This document shows, one piece after another, positions 38,901 to 49,479 of a stretch of DNA of 64,000 bases. The stretch lies in NCBI GenBank assembly GCA_964019055.1, contig OZ025217.1, positions 2,258,501-2,322,500 of the forward strand, read 5' to 3'. The position numbers and the translations under genes were made by a program. The notes under the pieces were generated by a model. That model worked only from the letters and a program-made list of their open reading frames with translations, had not been told where the DNA came from and did not search any database. Origin of the DNA: Anthopleura xanthogrammica. Lineage: Eukaryota > Cnidaria > Anthozoa > Actiniaria > Actiniidae. The stretch's first letter is position 1, and each line of letters opens with the position of its first letter.

Positions 38901-39455
38901 AAATTGGTACTGTTATATTTTCGCAAGTATTGCGAGGGATTCCTAAAATATGGAATACTACTGTCATTATATAAACAAACACGCAAGAAACTCCTTGATA
39001 GGCTTTCACGTGGTGAATAGTGTTACTGTCACTAAAAAGTTCGGACATTGTTGTTGAATTGCCATACGATCGTACTAACTTTTGCACAATTTATCTACTT
39101 GATTTGTTTATTCTATTCTTAAAATGTGAGTGAAACTATCTAAATACTTAATTTTTGAAGAATGAATGTTAAAAGCCACTTTAAGAGTTACTTCCGTATT
39201 TTTGAACCACTGACCCTCTCAGCTACCGCAAACTATTGTCCTGTCGAACTATGCTAATTACTTCTTTATAAAGCAGACTTCATATGGCGTATCATGAAAA
39301 ATCATATGACACATACAGCTACATATCTGCAGCAATCAAATAAATTTTTACTGTTTTCCAAGTCAGTAACTAGATCAGTCATACCTACCAGCACTCATGC
39401 TCCAGCCATTCACTATGACAACCACGAAAAAAATGACGCTGTTCATCTTTGCCAT
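35935..39455 (-). CDS. FC1: secreted FZ-CUB protein
   Basis: Exons (minus strand): 39455-39389 (signal peptide, MAKMNSVIFFVVVIV), 38215-37847 (FZ, ten Cys), 37428-37260 (CUB first half), 36179-36008 (CUB second half), then a last exon whose first codon is the stop (35937-35935). They join to 259 aa. It differs from its sisters: no Thr-rich linker exons, and the CUB keeps all four cysteines (PKCGK, ECKW, DRNC, RHCG). An extra FZ exon at 38612-38942 is broken and presumed skipped; phase-1 borders allow this. The last exon was placed by alignment to the sister 3' ends and is tentative. A leader exon with donor gtaagt ends at 39970. The product is expected to be extracellular, perhaps binding Wnt-type ligands (inference). 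Confidence 0.75.
36229..37212. repeat. 52-bp minisatellite in CUB intron of FC1
   Basis: About 19 copies of a 52-bp unit (core tcacaatggatggtgatgtg, tgattgggtgatgtcctcta, gagctgcgcatg). Copies vary at a few fixed positions (ggtgat/ggagat, tgcgca/tgctta). The same unit lies in the same intron of FC3, FC4, FC5 and FC6. Confidence 0.95.
38612..38942 (-). pseudogene. Broken FZ exon inside FC1
   Basis: It aligns along its length with the intact FC2 FZ exon (same phase-1 acceptor, GIPRNTC start, GIGYGYTK, PPCRSLCEKS). It carries a GAA-to-TAA stop right after KGC (38674-38676), a Cys-to-Arg change in FLRSVY, and a decayed 3' end with no recognisable donor. Including it would truncate the protein inside the domain. 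Confidence 0.8.
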
Positions 39456-40039
39456 TTGGTGTCTAAATGAAATCAAAGCCAATGATTTAGACTGAAAAAT
39501 TGGACTGACTCCGTTCGTCCATAGCTTGTTTCAAAATGAGTTCGCTAATGCTACATGCAAATTTTTGCTCTGAATTGTATTATTGACAGCTCTACATGGC
39601 CATTAGGATTGGCACCGAAAAATATCCTGGCACCAGCAAAATACATGTGGTCTGCTCTGCTCTAATGCGCCTGATTTCTCTACTCCGCTCTCCACAATCA
39701 TTGTACTATAGGAATATGATTATTTTAAGAGTTACAAAAAAATACAATATTATATAACTCTACGAAACCATGCCACTTAATTCAACGCTGATCTTATTGT
39801 ATACGTTTGTGGTCATCGAAAGGATGAGTGCTAGTGTGCGCTATTTTCATATATTTTGTAGTATTTAGGTCCAGAATGGGAGCCATTGGGGATTCGTATA
39901 TACTCGAACTCGACGCTTCATAAACGACACAAATAATCCATTTTTCAGGATGATGAATAGAGAACTTACCAATGCTTTGATAGCAAAATACTTAGAAAAT
40001 CCGTCTTGCAAACCTGAGTGCTAGAAAACATGGATAGCG

Positions 40040-40165
40040 TCTGCCAGGCGGTAAAGACACTTCACCTCTGAGATCTCGAGGGTTCGATTCCTGTACTCGG
40101 CATCACATGTGAGAACAGTTTGTTAGGTCTCTCTCTTGATTCGAGGTATGTTCGAGAATGATGAG
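40040..40165 (+). mobile_element. tRNA-derived SINE, copy 3
   Basis: B-box-like gggttcgattcc, then the family tail gtttgttaggtctctctctt and gattcgagg. The A-box end is weak. It lies just upstream of the FC1 leader exon, so it could sit in or near the FC1 promoter. Confidence 0.65.
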
Positions 40166-41072
40166 AAAGTGAGATTCTGAGAGCAGAAATATGGGAACGC
40201 CTCAAAGAATTCGAGAGAACGAGAGCACGAAAACGACTTTTGATAACTGCTGGCTCAGCTTTAAGAACAGCTGTCAATATACATATATGGGTGTGTTTGT
40301 GTTTGTGGTGAACTGGAACTGAACTTGTATATCATGGACACTAAACAAACCTAACTTTTTAATAACACAGGAAGCCCAATCCATGTTTTAGGGTGACTAC
40401 TACGTGCAGCTAGTATTTCTATCTTTCTTTTTTAATACGAAATTATTCATTACAAGGTAAATACAATACAACGACACACACTCCTACCTTACTAACACTC
40501 ATCACTTTACATATATCTATATTTTCATTATGACATGCCCATTTATCCAAGGTTTTACAATCAACATTTGAGAGAATGTAAAGCAAACTACAGAAACTAA
40601 ACGAAAAACAACATCCACTGAAAATTCCAGGTTCATTTTTGTTTCTTTTCCCGTTCTTCTTCAATTTTCACGGTTCGGCTGCAACGAGGATTTAGTTCGC
40701 TAAAAAAGAAAGAAGTGCAAGTGAACATGTTAAAATAAACAGACCTTTTCAGTTTGGGAGTAACTCTTTTTCCCTCAAATGTCTTGGTAAAATACATCTT
40801 TATCCTAAGCGCAACCTTTTCCTATATCACTGGACTTGCGTATCACTTTCTTCTTTATCGAGAAAATATGTTATTTTGGGAGAAAACTTGCATTCTCTTG
40901 CAGTATTGTCTTGCGAAAGACAAGTTGCAGAAGAGGGAGTTGTTAAGACAATGTCTTAAACTTGTTAAAAAGCTCGACCTAATCCTGTATTAGTTTGGTA
41001 CAGCAAGCACTTCTATGTTCTGTGTATTCTACCAGCCCAAACAATTTAAAATAAGCCAAAATGTATCTTAGA

Positions 41073-41371
41073 ACAGATTTCGTATGACTGTGAAAAGTTC
41101 AGTGCCGTGTGCGTGCCTTGCCACGACCGTGATGTTTTCTATGATTTTGATGGGCTGATTTTTTACTCGCGCGATGTGATTGGTCTAGCGTACTTAGTCA
41201 GTGCAGTGACCGTGTCCGCGGCGTGTTTGTGCTGTGTTGAGTGCATTTGATTGGATGAGGAAAGCGTGCCTTGACGTGACTGTGATATTTTTTAGAATTT
41301 TGATTGGCTGACTATTTTTCGCGACCGCGTTCTTGCCGTGAGCTTTTCGCAGTCATACGAAATTTGCTCTT
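41073..41371. mobile_element. MITE family B, copy 2, abutting the FC2 FZ exon
   Basis: A 299-bp element with inverted ends (atttcgtatgactgtgaaaag / cttttcgcagtcatacgaaat). The interior is GC-rich, with gtgccttgccacgaccgtga and gtgccttgacgtgactgtga direct repeats. Its right end touches the FZ donor at 41376. Confidence 0.75.
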
Positions 41372-41376
41372 CTCAC

Positions 41377-42639
41377 CAATACACGCTTGACCGCCATTTT
41401 TTACTGGATAGCTTAAGCAATTGAAATTCCAAGTGTAGCCATATTTCCTCATCAGGGGTTCGCAGCCGTTTCTGGATTTTTCGCACAACGAGCGACAAGG
41501 TGGGACGTCTGTAGCACCAGTTCCGGTACACAACGGTATGTAAACGGAGCACAAGAACTTCCTCAGCGAGCTAGAACAGTCAATCATTACAATAGGGTAA
41601 AACATGTGGACTGCTAGTCCTGCTTCAGCTTGGTCACGGTGGCCAAAGACGTTGGGAAACTTTGTGTAGCCGTATCCAATTCCTTGGCACAATGGTACTG
41701 TTATCTTTTCGCAAGTATTGCGAGGGATGCCTAAAATAATCATGAAATACAATATTTTCTTCATTAGAAACACACACGCGCAAGAAACTTCTAGAACATA
41801 TAACAATAGTCCCCTTCACAGTTCCCTGCATCATTTTCAAAGGTAGCCGTGCCTTTGCATCGAAGCGAGACGATCGGTGAGCTTGTAAAGATAGAGATCT
41901 TTTTTAACACCTTGGACAATCAATCACATCATATGTCTCTATCATTGCAAGCTCACCGTTCGTCTCGCTTCGATGCAAAGGCTCGGCTATCTTTCAAGAT
42001 TGCGCAGGGAACTGTGAAGGGGACTATTCACGTGTTTTAATCAAATTTATCTCTTTTTATTTCAATGTTCCTTTCCTGCAACATGAGTTTCTACTTCAAA
42101 GGTTGTAACTAGATCAATCAATCACATCTTGGCTACTTTTATAATTTTTCCAGACTCTGTCTATCGTGAGGCTTTGGATAAATCGGGTCTTCCGACTCTC
42201 CATGATCGGAGAACCGCGGCATGGTCCGCGTTTGTTGAAGGGATTAAGTCTGAAAACCCGATTTACCCACTGATTCACGGAAGGGTGGTCCGTTCGACCT
42301 TTTCTCTTTCATTACGTTCTGGTAGGACCGAGCATCAGCCAATCGTACGAACCGAACGTTTCAAAAACTTTGTAACGGTGAAATATCAGTAATTCCTTAC
42401 CCACATCATAATATTTTCCCATTATGATATTTAATATTTGATATTTAATTGAGTAATTTCCAATATTATGATTATAATAATGTGTATATTGCACAACTTC
42501 CTGTAATTCAGTTCATACTGCAAGAGGAATTAATAAACCAGATATTATTATTATTATTATTATCATACCTACCAGCACTCATGCTCCAGCCAGTCACTAT
42601 GACAACCACGAAAAGAATGACGTTGTTCATGTTTGGCAT
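41377..42639 (-). CDS. FC2: signal peptide plus FZ exon; no CUB exons of its own
   Basis: Exons 42639-42573 (signal peptide) and 41730-41377 (FZ, ten Cys, GIPRNTC to QACIG). The phase-1 border at 41376 is a normal gtgaga donor, but the next exons leftward belong to FC1. Three readings are possible: splicing into FC1 exons; intron read-through, which adds about 22 residues coded by the MITE and stops at 41312; or a dead fragment. The leader exon ends at 43392. The FZ sequence itself looks intact, so recent function is plausible. Confidence 0.65.
41806..42030. mobile_element. MITE, about 225 bp, nested inverted ends (FC2 intron 1)
   Basis: Outer ends aatagtccccttcacagttcc and its complement, then an inner inverted block (tttgcatcgaagcgagacga). 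No coding capacity. Confidence 0.8.
42140..42392 (+). pseudogene. C-terminal remnant of a non-LTR retrotransposon reverse transcriptase
   Basis: The frame reads SVYREALDKSGLPTLHDRR, then AFVEGI, then RTERFKNFVTVKY. This resembles the tail of LINE reverse-transcriptase ORFs common in invertebrate genomes (LPSL..RR ... R..RFK.SF.....). No RT core motifs are present. It is antisense to FC2 and lies in its intron 1. The family cannot be named from this piece. Confidence 0.6.
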
Positions 42640-44277
42640 TTGATGTCTAAATCAAATCAAAGTCAATGGATGGTAAACAAACATTAACTTAAAAAGGACA
42701 CACCAGAAGTCCATAACAAGTTATCTATATTTTACATTGGTTTCTCTGCCTCTGTTTTATCATTACTTTGCCATGCAGCATTTGATAATTACCTTATAAT
42801 CGACCAGAGTGAAGTGAAGTGAAGAATTAAAAGGGCTGTAACCTGATATTTGGAAGCAGTACTACTAAAGTATTCGTGGCACGAAGTCCCGTTGATCATG
42901 ATAGTAGATAACACAGCTCCAAAAAAATCTGAAACCGCACTTTGTTTTCTTTGAAGTGATTTTTTCGATCTCCAAAGACCCCATTTACAAGAACTGTCTT
43001 ATATCTAAAGCGTTGTAAAGGTTTTATCTTGAATCGAGACTTTACTTCGAATATAGAGCACTTTGTAAATCAACTGATGTAATGCCCCCCGGAAAAAATC
43101 TGACAACAGATCCAAAAATCTGACTCAAAAATCTGACTCAAAAATCTGACACCAACTTCACTCTGGTTTATAATCGTATTCTGCTGCCCGAAATCTAACT
43201 CTACAAAACCATGTCACTTTATCTCAAACTCATCTTATTGTATGCGTTTGTGATCATCTAAAGGATGTGCTAGAACTTGCGCGCTATTATTTCAAATATT
43301 TGCAGTGATTAGGTCCAGGATGAGAGTCAATGATGATTCGAATACGTACGAAAATAATTCAGGTCTTATCGATAATAAAAAGAGCACTTACCTATGCTTT
43401 GATTTGCTCTTTGAAAATCCGTATGGGGCTCTTACCGTCTAGAGTGCTAGAAAACACCGATGTCGTATGCCAGGCGGTTTTAATACACTTTAACTAACCA
43501 ATAAAGAATCGGGGAAAATAGGACATGGATAGGATATCTTAACCTTGACCTCTACTTACCCAGGGGCGCATACTGTTATATATGATCGAGGGCATAAAGA
43601 CGACAAAATATTCGAAAAACACGCAAAATACAAAATATGCTTTCTTCGTTTTTGCGCAAATGTGAAAGGTCAAGTTTCAATTCATGTGTTAAACAGGCTA
43701 TTTTTGCGCAGAATATTCAGATCTTCAGTGCCCCAGTTATAATGAGCATCGATGTGCTCCTTCTTAAATTTTTTCAATAAAGTGTTGTCTTGGGAATATG
43801 TTAATTAAGCCTGTGCAAGGACCAGGGATGGCGTAGCGGTAGCACACTCGCCTCTCCGGCACCTCTGAGTCCTCAGGCATAGGTGTAGAGTTTGTTAGGT
43901 CTCTCCGTTGATTCGAGGGTTTTTCTCCGGGTTATCCGGGATTTTTTAGTATGTAGACTGAAAAATGAGTTCAGTGTTCATGCATTAACATAAAGGAAAC
44001 AATTATAAATCTTTATTTTCATCTTATATTTTGATACGTATATTAACCCCCTTCACTCAGTCTATGAGATTCTATCCGCTTGATTTAACTTTGGTTTATT
44101 TAGAATATAATTCACCACAGTTACACTCAGTATAAATACAGATGAAACAAGTAAAAACAATTTATAACCAATAACAAGAACAACTTTTAAGCTATAAAGA
44201 AATGAGGAAATGCTTTTTTCTAGCAAATAACCAACTGCAGTTTTTGTCTTCTTTATTCCAGTGTCCGCTTTCCAAAA
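42640..44277. other. FC2 upstream region and FC3 downstream flank
   Basis: It contains the FC2 leader exon (donor after 43392). A short tandem repeat of ctgactcaaaaat-type units lies at 43085-43160, and a SINE at 43826. No other exon is supported. The FC2 promoter must lie to the right of about 43450. Confidence 0.5.
43826..43960 (+). mobile_element. tRNA-derived SINE, copy 4
   Basis: The best-preserved head of the family: ggcgtagcggtagcacactc, with cctctcc following. The tail is gtttgttaggtctctccgtt, gattcgagggtttttctccg. Confidence 0.75.
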
Positions 44278-47200
44278 TTAGGAATCATTTTGCTGAAAAA
44301 GAAAAAAGAAAATGGAAGGAATTCAGTTGTATTCTAATGATATTCAATCCCTCGAGAAGAGGAAGAAGAAAGATGAAGAGAAGGAGAAGAAAGATGAAAA
44401 ATAAGTAAGTACAGCTTATAAAATATATTTTCACGAAATTGAACACCTTTGAGACAGCTATCTAATGTTGAAGCACTCCAAACATTGACTTATTTTTAGA
44501 GACGCCCTGGTGATATATAAATATACGACAAATATGCCAAAACACAAGCCAATAACCCAATAACTTTGAGGTTTATAATCACGTGGTTTTGCCAAAGTGC
44601 GTAACAAAAACAGTTTTGGTAACAATCAAAATTTTTCAAAGCATTTCTTTGCGATTTGACTGGTTCAGCGATGTACTTACAAGTCCTCTGTATTTTATGA
44701 CGAAGCCTGCCTTACTCGTACTGCCATCCGATACAAAGGTTATTATGGCTTTGTTACCCCTGACGGGCACTTGGTAAGGGGAACGGTATGTACCACAATG
44801 ACGAGGGCCTACTTGGTTAAGCATCTTATCCTTGATTATAATGTAGTCGTACCTGAAATGAGATACGTGAGGGTCACTTATAAAGGCAAGCTTAAGAATG
44901 CGCATGGTAGCTTACGCATGTCACAGTGGATGATTATGTGTCTGATTGGTTATCATCCAGTACGACTGCGCATGTCACAATGGATGGTGATGTGTGATTG
45001 GTTGGGTGTTCTACATCTGCGCATGTCATGTACATTCAGTGGTGACATATGATTGGTTGTCCTCCACGATATTTATTTTACTTACAGGCAGTTTCGATCC
45101 TCCTCCAGACGCATCTTTTCTATCGTGATTTTAACCACTTTGTAAGAATCAGGAAGTTGAATGATCCAGTCATGTTTTATCCCCTGAGGGTAGGGGTTAG
45201 GATAATTGGGTGACGTAAAAACTCCTTGAATCTTTGTTAGTAATGCGCTAAATTCTGTAAGTAATATTCAGATAATAACAAAAATTGGTAACATCAAAAC
45301 AACCGTAAAAATAGTTATTTTTCAAATACATTATTCAAAGTACTCACTTTTTGGAGGCCAAATCACGGTTTGTGCGGTCGGAATGCTTGTTTTTTTAGGT
45401 TCTGGTAAAGTAATTTCATTTCAGTATAATCTTTTGTAAAAATAATACCTTAGCTTACCTGATCAAATGCAATGCATTAAATAATTCCGATCATGCTTCA
45501 GTTACTTAATATTTAAATATTTAACTATATATATTATATTAAGGCTGGTGCATTTTGAGCTTTTTTCCTCAACCCGAAGTTATTCAAATCAATGGTGGCG
45601 TAGCGGTAGTACACGCACCTCTCGTCTGTGATGGAGAACTCTGGTTCGATTTTTAGACGGCTTTTCATGTTAATAGAGTTTGTAATGTCACAATTCACAA
45701 GTAGCATCCATAGGAACTAAGACCCATTTCAAACGTCGAACTTCACGTGAGCCGAACGCATTGAAAACAATGAATAACAAGGCGTTCTTTTTTGATGTCA
45801 TTATATTAGGTTCGGCTCATTAGAAGATCGACGTTTGAACTGCGCCTAACCAAGGAATAGACCAAATCGGCTAACGTGTTGCTATGTACGTTGCCACCCA
45901 ATTCAAAACCTCTGGGAATAAGAACTTTTGTTTCAAAAATTTCCACGTGATATCAGACAAAGAATCTTATTCCCAATTGATTTGAATTGGGTGGCAACGT
46001 ACATAGCAACGCGTTAGCCGATTTGGTCAGGAACTCAAGACCCATTGTGAAAGGCAAAAGCACTTACAACTCACCACGGCTATGCAAAAAACAGTTCCAC
46101 ATCCCATTATTCGGTTTGTGTTGGAAAGGATCTTTACATGCACTGATAATACCATGCATGCTTTCATCTATAGATAAAAAGTCCTGCAACAGTGAGGAAA
46201 AATTGTGTTATCATTATTATCACTTAAAGGAAAATGGCAGAGGCTTCAAACGTCTAGGAAGTAAAAAGTCAAATATTTGTAGATTTACCAGCACCTAAAA
46301 TGTGCAAAAAACATGACTACGCAACGCGCGTTAACGTTACAGTGAGAGGGAAAACATTGGAAGTGACGTTATCGATATCTTCACGTTTGAGAATATGGAA
46401 AATATGTCACCGAGGTCCCGGATGTAGTTCATATGAAAAATACGAGTGGCGTATTTCCTAGTAAAACACTAGTGTCTATATAATAAAAAAATAGTGATTT
46501 GTTGAGTACATACCATTCGGCAACGTTTTCTACATGGAGCCTCCTTTGCTAATAAGCAGCACCGCAATAATTTGTTACCTGAAATAAATTTATTTCCCGT
46601 AATGGTTAATAAATTAGTCAATGATTATAAATAAATAAATAAATAAATATTTATTTACTCATTATCAATGCATGGGTGCCCAATTGTTAATGGAACTCCC
46701 TACAGGAATTACGCCACCCCGTACACGACTTTTTTACTGATAAAATGACAATTTTGCTGATAAAATGACAATTTTGCTGATAGAATGACAGTTTTGCTGA
46801 TAAAAAGACGTTTTTGCTGATAGAATGACTTTTTTCTCAACCATGAAATATATGAATAAGAAATGATACTCATTCGTTTGTCTCACGATTGAGGGTCATG
46901 ATCATGTGTAGAAGACCGGTCCTGCAGTCATACACAAATGACCCTCAATGGTGAAGTGAGACAAACAAATATGTATCGTTTCTTTATTACATTTCCAAGA
47001 TGAATATTGTTTGCAGGGGGGATGCAGGATTTTAAAAAGGGAAGTTAGATAGTCTTATTCAAAGCTCCTTCAAGGTATCTATTCTCCATCAAAGTTCAGA
47101 AATGGTAATCGTGTAAGCTTGATGTTTATTGGCGCCTTAGGATATATATATATTTTAAATTAGATACGAGATCCAATCAGATTTGTTTTTTATTTTCATT

Positions 47201-48353
47201 AAAATATTCATATTTTTGATTGTTAAAACCTCTAAAGAGGGGTGGATATCCACCCAATCCACCCCCTGAATCCGTCCCTGAGTTGCACATACCATCAGGG
47301 TTCTTTGACTCAATTATCGATGCTTCCACTTACAACCTACAACCTTGTAAAGACTTTTTACCTACCATCTTTTCTAGCACATTCAAAGACATGACGTTCT
47401 CCCATCTTGCAATTCTTTTTAACCCTTTGTAGGAAATGTTTTTTTCTAGTTGGTTGAGATGCAAAAAGCTGTGAAAGAAAAGCACAATAAAACTTTAGAT
47501 AATACACACCACTTGTTTAAAGATTAGAGATAGTGGTGTGGTGAGACTCCGAGGGCACGAGCATAGGGTGAGCATGAACATACAGCTAGTTCAAAAAACG
47601 TTAATAAAGGTTTTGTTGCTTGTTGCATGTTGTATACCAAGCCCGTAGTGCATTATGGGTAATATGAATTTAATGATCAAAATATCACAACAATATGGGA
47701 TTTTCCCAAACTTTTTCTGCAGGTTTTCCCAGCTGTATTCTAACTTTCCATTTTAGCCTGTGAAAGAACCATTTAATTACACAGAGATTTTTTGGTTATC
47801 TCAAAATAAGAAATTACAAAAGTTCTCTTTACCAATTTGCAAGCTTTAACGCAACTTCCTGAACTGGCTCCGTTGCAGCACTTTGTGGAAGCTGAATTCA
47901 AAAATAAAAAATAAAAAAAATAAATGAAACCCTTATCTGGATAGATAGGCTAGCATGAACACATACATTGCTACCAGACATGCATGCAAAAGCTAAGGTA
48001 GTATAGGGCACACTGATGCGACTTTGCAGGAAAAAAGGTCGCGGGAATAAATGCTCAATGAAGTGTTGCTTGACTTCAGTTCAGATCTCAATACTTGCAA
48101 CCCAATATCTAACTTATGTCAGGCTTCACTTCGGTTTTCTTTGTGGGACACTTCCGTATTTTTGAACCACTGACCCTCTCAGCTACCGCAAGCTGTTGAA
48201 TTTATTAATTATTTCATATGACGTATCACGGAAAATCACGAGAAACATTCTATTTCCAAGTCATCAACAAGACCATTCATACCTACCAGCACTCATGCTC
48301 CAGCCAGTCACTATGACAACCACGAAGAGAATGACGTTGTTCATGTTCGCCAT
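44278..48353 (-). CDS. FC3: secreted CUB protein lacking the FZ exon
   Basis: Exons (minus strand): 48353-48287 (signal peptide, MANMNNVILFVVVIV), 45401-45348 (linker, PKKTSIPTAQT), 45254-45086 (CUB first half), 44852-44681 (CUB second half), 44292-44278 (QNDS, stop). Total 477 nt, 158 aa, fully in frame. I found no FZ exon in the 2.9-kb first intron. The CUB has GVFTSPNYPNPYP and HCGTYRSPYQVP, but its first two Cys are replaced (FSALL and KHDW), leaving one disulfide. The leader exon ends at 48809. An aataaa signal (about 44257-44252) follows the stop closely, so the 3' UTR is very short. CUB domains mediate extracellular protein or ligand contacts; the partner is unknown. Confidence 0.72.
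44932..45055. repeat. 52-bp minisatellite, short form, CUB intron of FC3
   Basis: Only two to three diverged units (cgcatgtcacaatggatggt) at the place where FC1, FC4 and FC5 carry 15-20. Confidence 0.8.
45593..45695 (+). mobile_element. tRNA-derived SINE, copy 5
   Basis: Head ggcgtagcggtagtacacgc, B-box-like tggttcgattt, then a decayed tail. It lies in FC3 intron 1. Confidence 0.65.
45729..45840. mobile_element. Small inverted-repeat element (FC3 intron 1)
   Basis: The ends tcaaacgtcgaactt and gatcgacgtttgaa are inverted, with inner inverted gagccgaac / gttcggctc blocks. About 110 bp, non-coding. Confidence 0.65.
45862..46029. mobile_element. MITE, about 165 bp (FC3 intron 1)
   Basis: Arms of about 45 bp: ccaaatcggctaacg, then gttgctatgtacgttgccac, then ccaattcaaa, with a near-exact complement at the right end. 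Non-coding. Confidence 0.85.
46729..46835. repeat. 21-bp tandem repeat
   Basis: Five units of ttgctgataaaatgacaatt with drift, in FC3 intron 1. Confidence 0.85.
46860..46985. mobile_element. Foldback MITE (FC3 intron 1)
   Basis: Arms gatactcattcgtttgtctc and acgattgagggtcat with their complements at the right. A one-arm relic of the same family is at 38276-38320 (attcgtttgtctcgcgattg). Confidence 0.75.
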
Positions 48354-49479
48354 TTGGTGTCTAAATCAAATTAAGCGATGTTTAAGTGGCATGTTCTGAG
48401 AGAACAATTAATATAGATAGAACAGTGCAGCACTCGAATTGAAGTGGGTGCTAAAAGTTAAAGATTATAAAGCATGGCAACTTTCCATTTATCTGCTCTA
48501 GTCTGCTCTGCTCTGCTCTGCTCTGCTCTGCTCTGCTCTGCTCTGCTCTGCTCTGCTCTGCAACAATACTGTACTAGGACTTTGCTTACATTAAGACTCA
48601 CAAAAAGTACGCTCTTCATGTAAACTTAAAATTCTTGTTTATGAGCTCGTGATCATTGAAAGGATATGCGCTATAGTTAATGTTGTTCTCTTCTATTGCA
48701 TATATTTTGGATTGTTTTGATCCGGATTGAGATTCAACGATCATTCGTATATTCGACGCTTCATTCAAGACAAAAACAATTGCCCAGGTTAATAACAAGA
48801 GCACTTACCAACGCTTTGATTTCCTCTTAGAAATTCGTGTAGGGCTCTTAATGTCAAGAGAACTAGCAATCACGTACCGATGCCCAGAGAATGTGGGGAA
48901 ATTATGCTCACTGCATGCGACCATAACCTTACCTTGACCTATCCTTAGTCGCATCAGTGTGCCCGGAGGCGCATATGGCTATATGAACCAGGCCATAAAG
49001 ATGGAAAAATTTCAAAAAGTCAAGTAAAGGGGGCGCATAGTTTAACAAAACACTTCATTAAATTATGCTTTGTAAAATCTCGGGTTTCGAATTATGTTTC
49101 CCAGGTTGAGCGTTGTGTGCATAGAATATTGAATGTAGTGGTAGTATACGTGAATTAACACCGCCCCAATTAGTGAGAAAGCGCTAGAATCTTTATTATA
49201 TTTTTAAAATGTTATGAGCTTACGCAAATAAGCCTGTAATTACGACACCGAGACTTTTCAATACTTAATTTAAATCAGCTTTGATTTTATTACGAATTCA
49301 CCAAGTGTAAAATGGATTGTATCAGCTACACTCAGTTCGATACAAATACAGATAAAGCAAGAGAACGAACACAAATAAAAAATATTGAAACGATAATATT
49401 GAAACTAGGAACTATCAAGAAAACTGTCCATTTGTTTATCAGTTTCTGTCTTCTTTATTCCAGTTTCCACTTTTCGAAA
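48354..49479. other. FC3 upstream region and FC4 3' flank
   Basis: Holds the FC3 leader exon (donor after 48809) and a (CTCTG)n array at 48492-48560. The same pentanucleotide occurs at the matching place in FC1 (39650), FC4 (53775) and FC5 (59580). The FC4 polyadenylation signal aataaa is at 49459-49454 (minus). Confidence 0.55.

Noticed and set aside
43826..43900. tRNA gene
   Set aside because: A- and B-box-like words are present, but there is no cloverleaf with paired acceptor stem, and five relatives share the same non-tRNA tail. It is a SINE.
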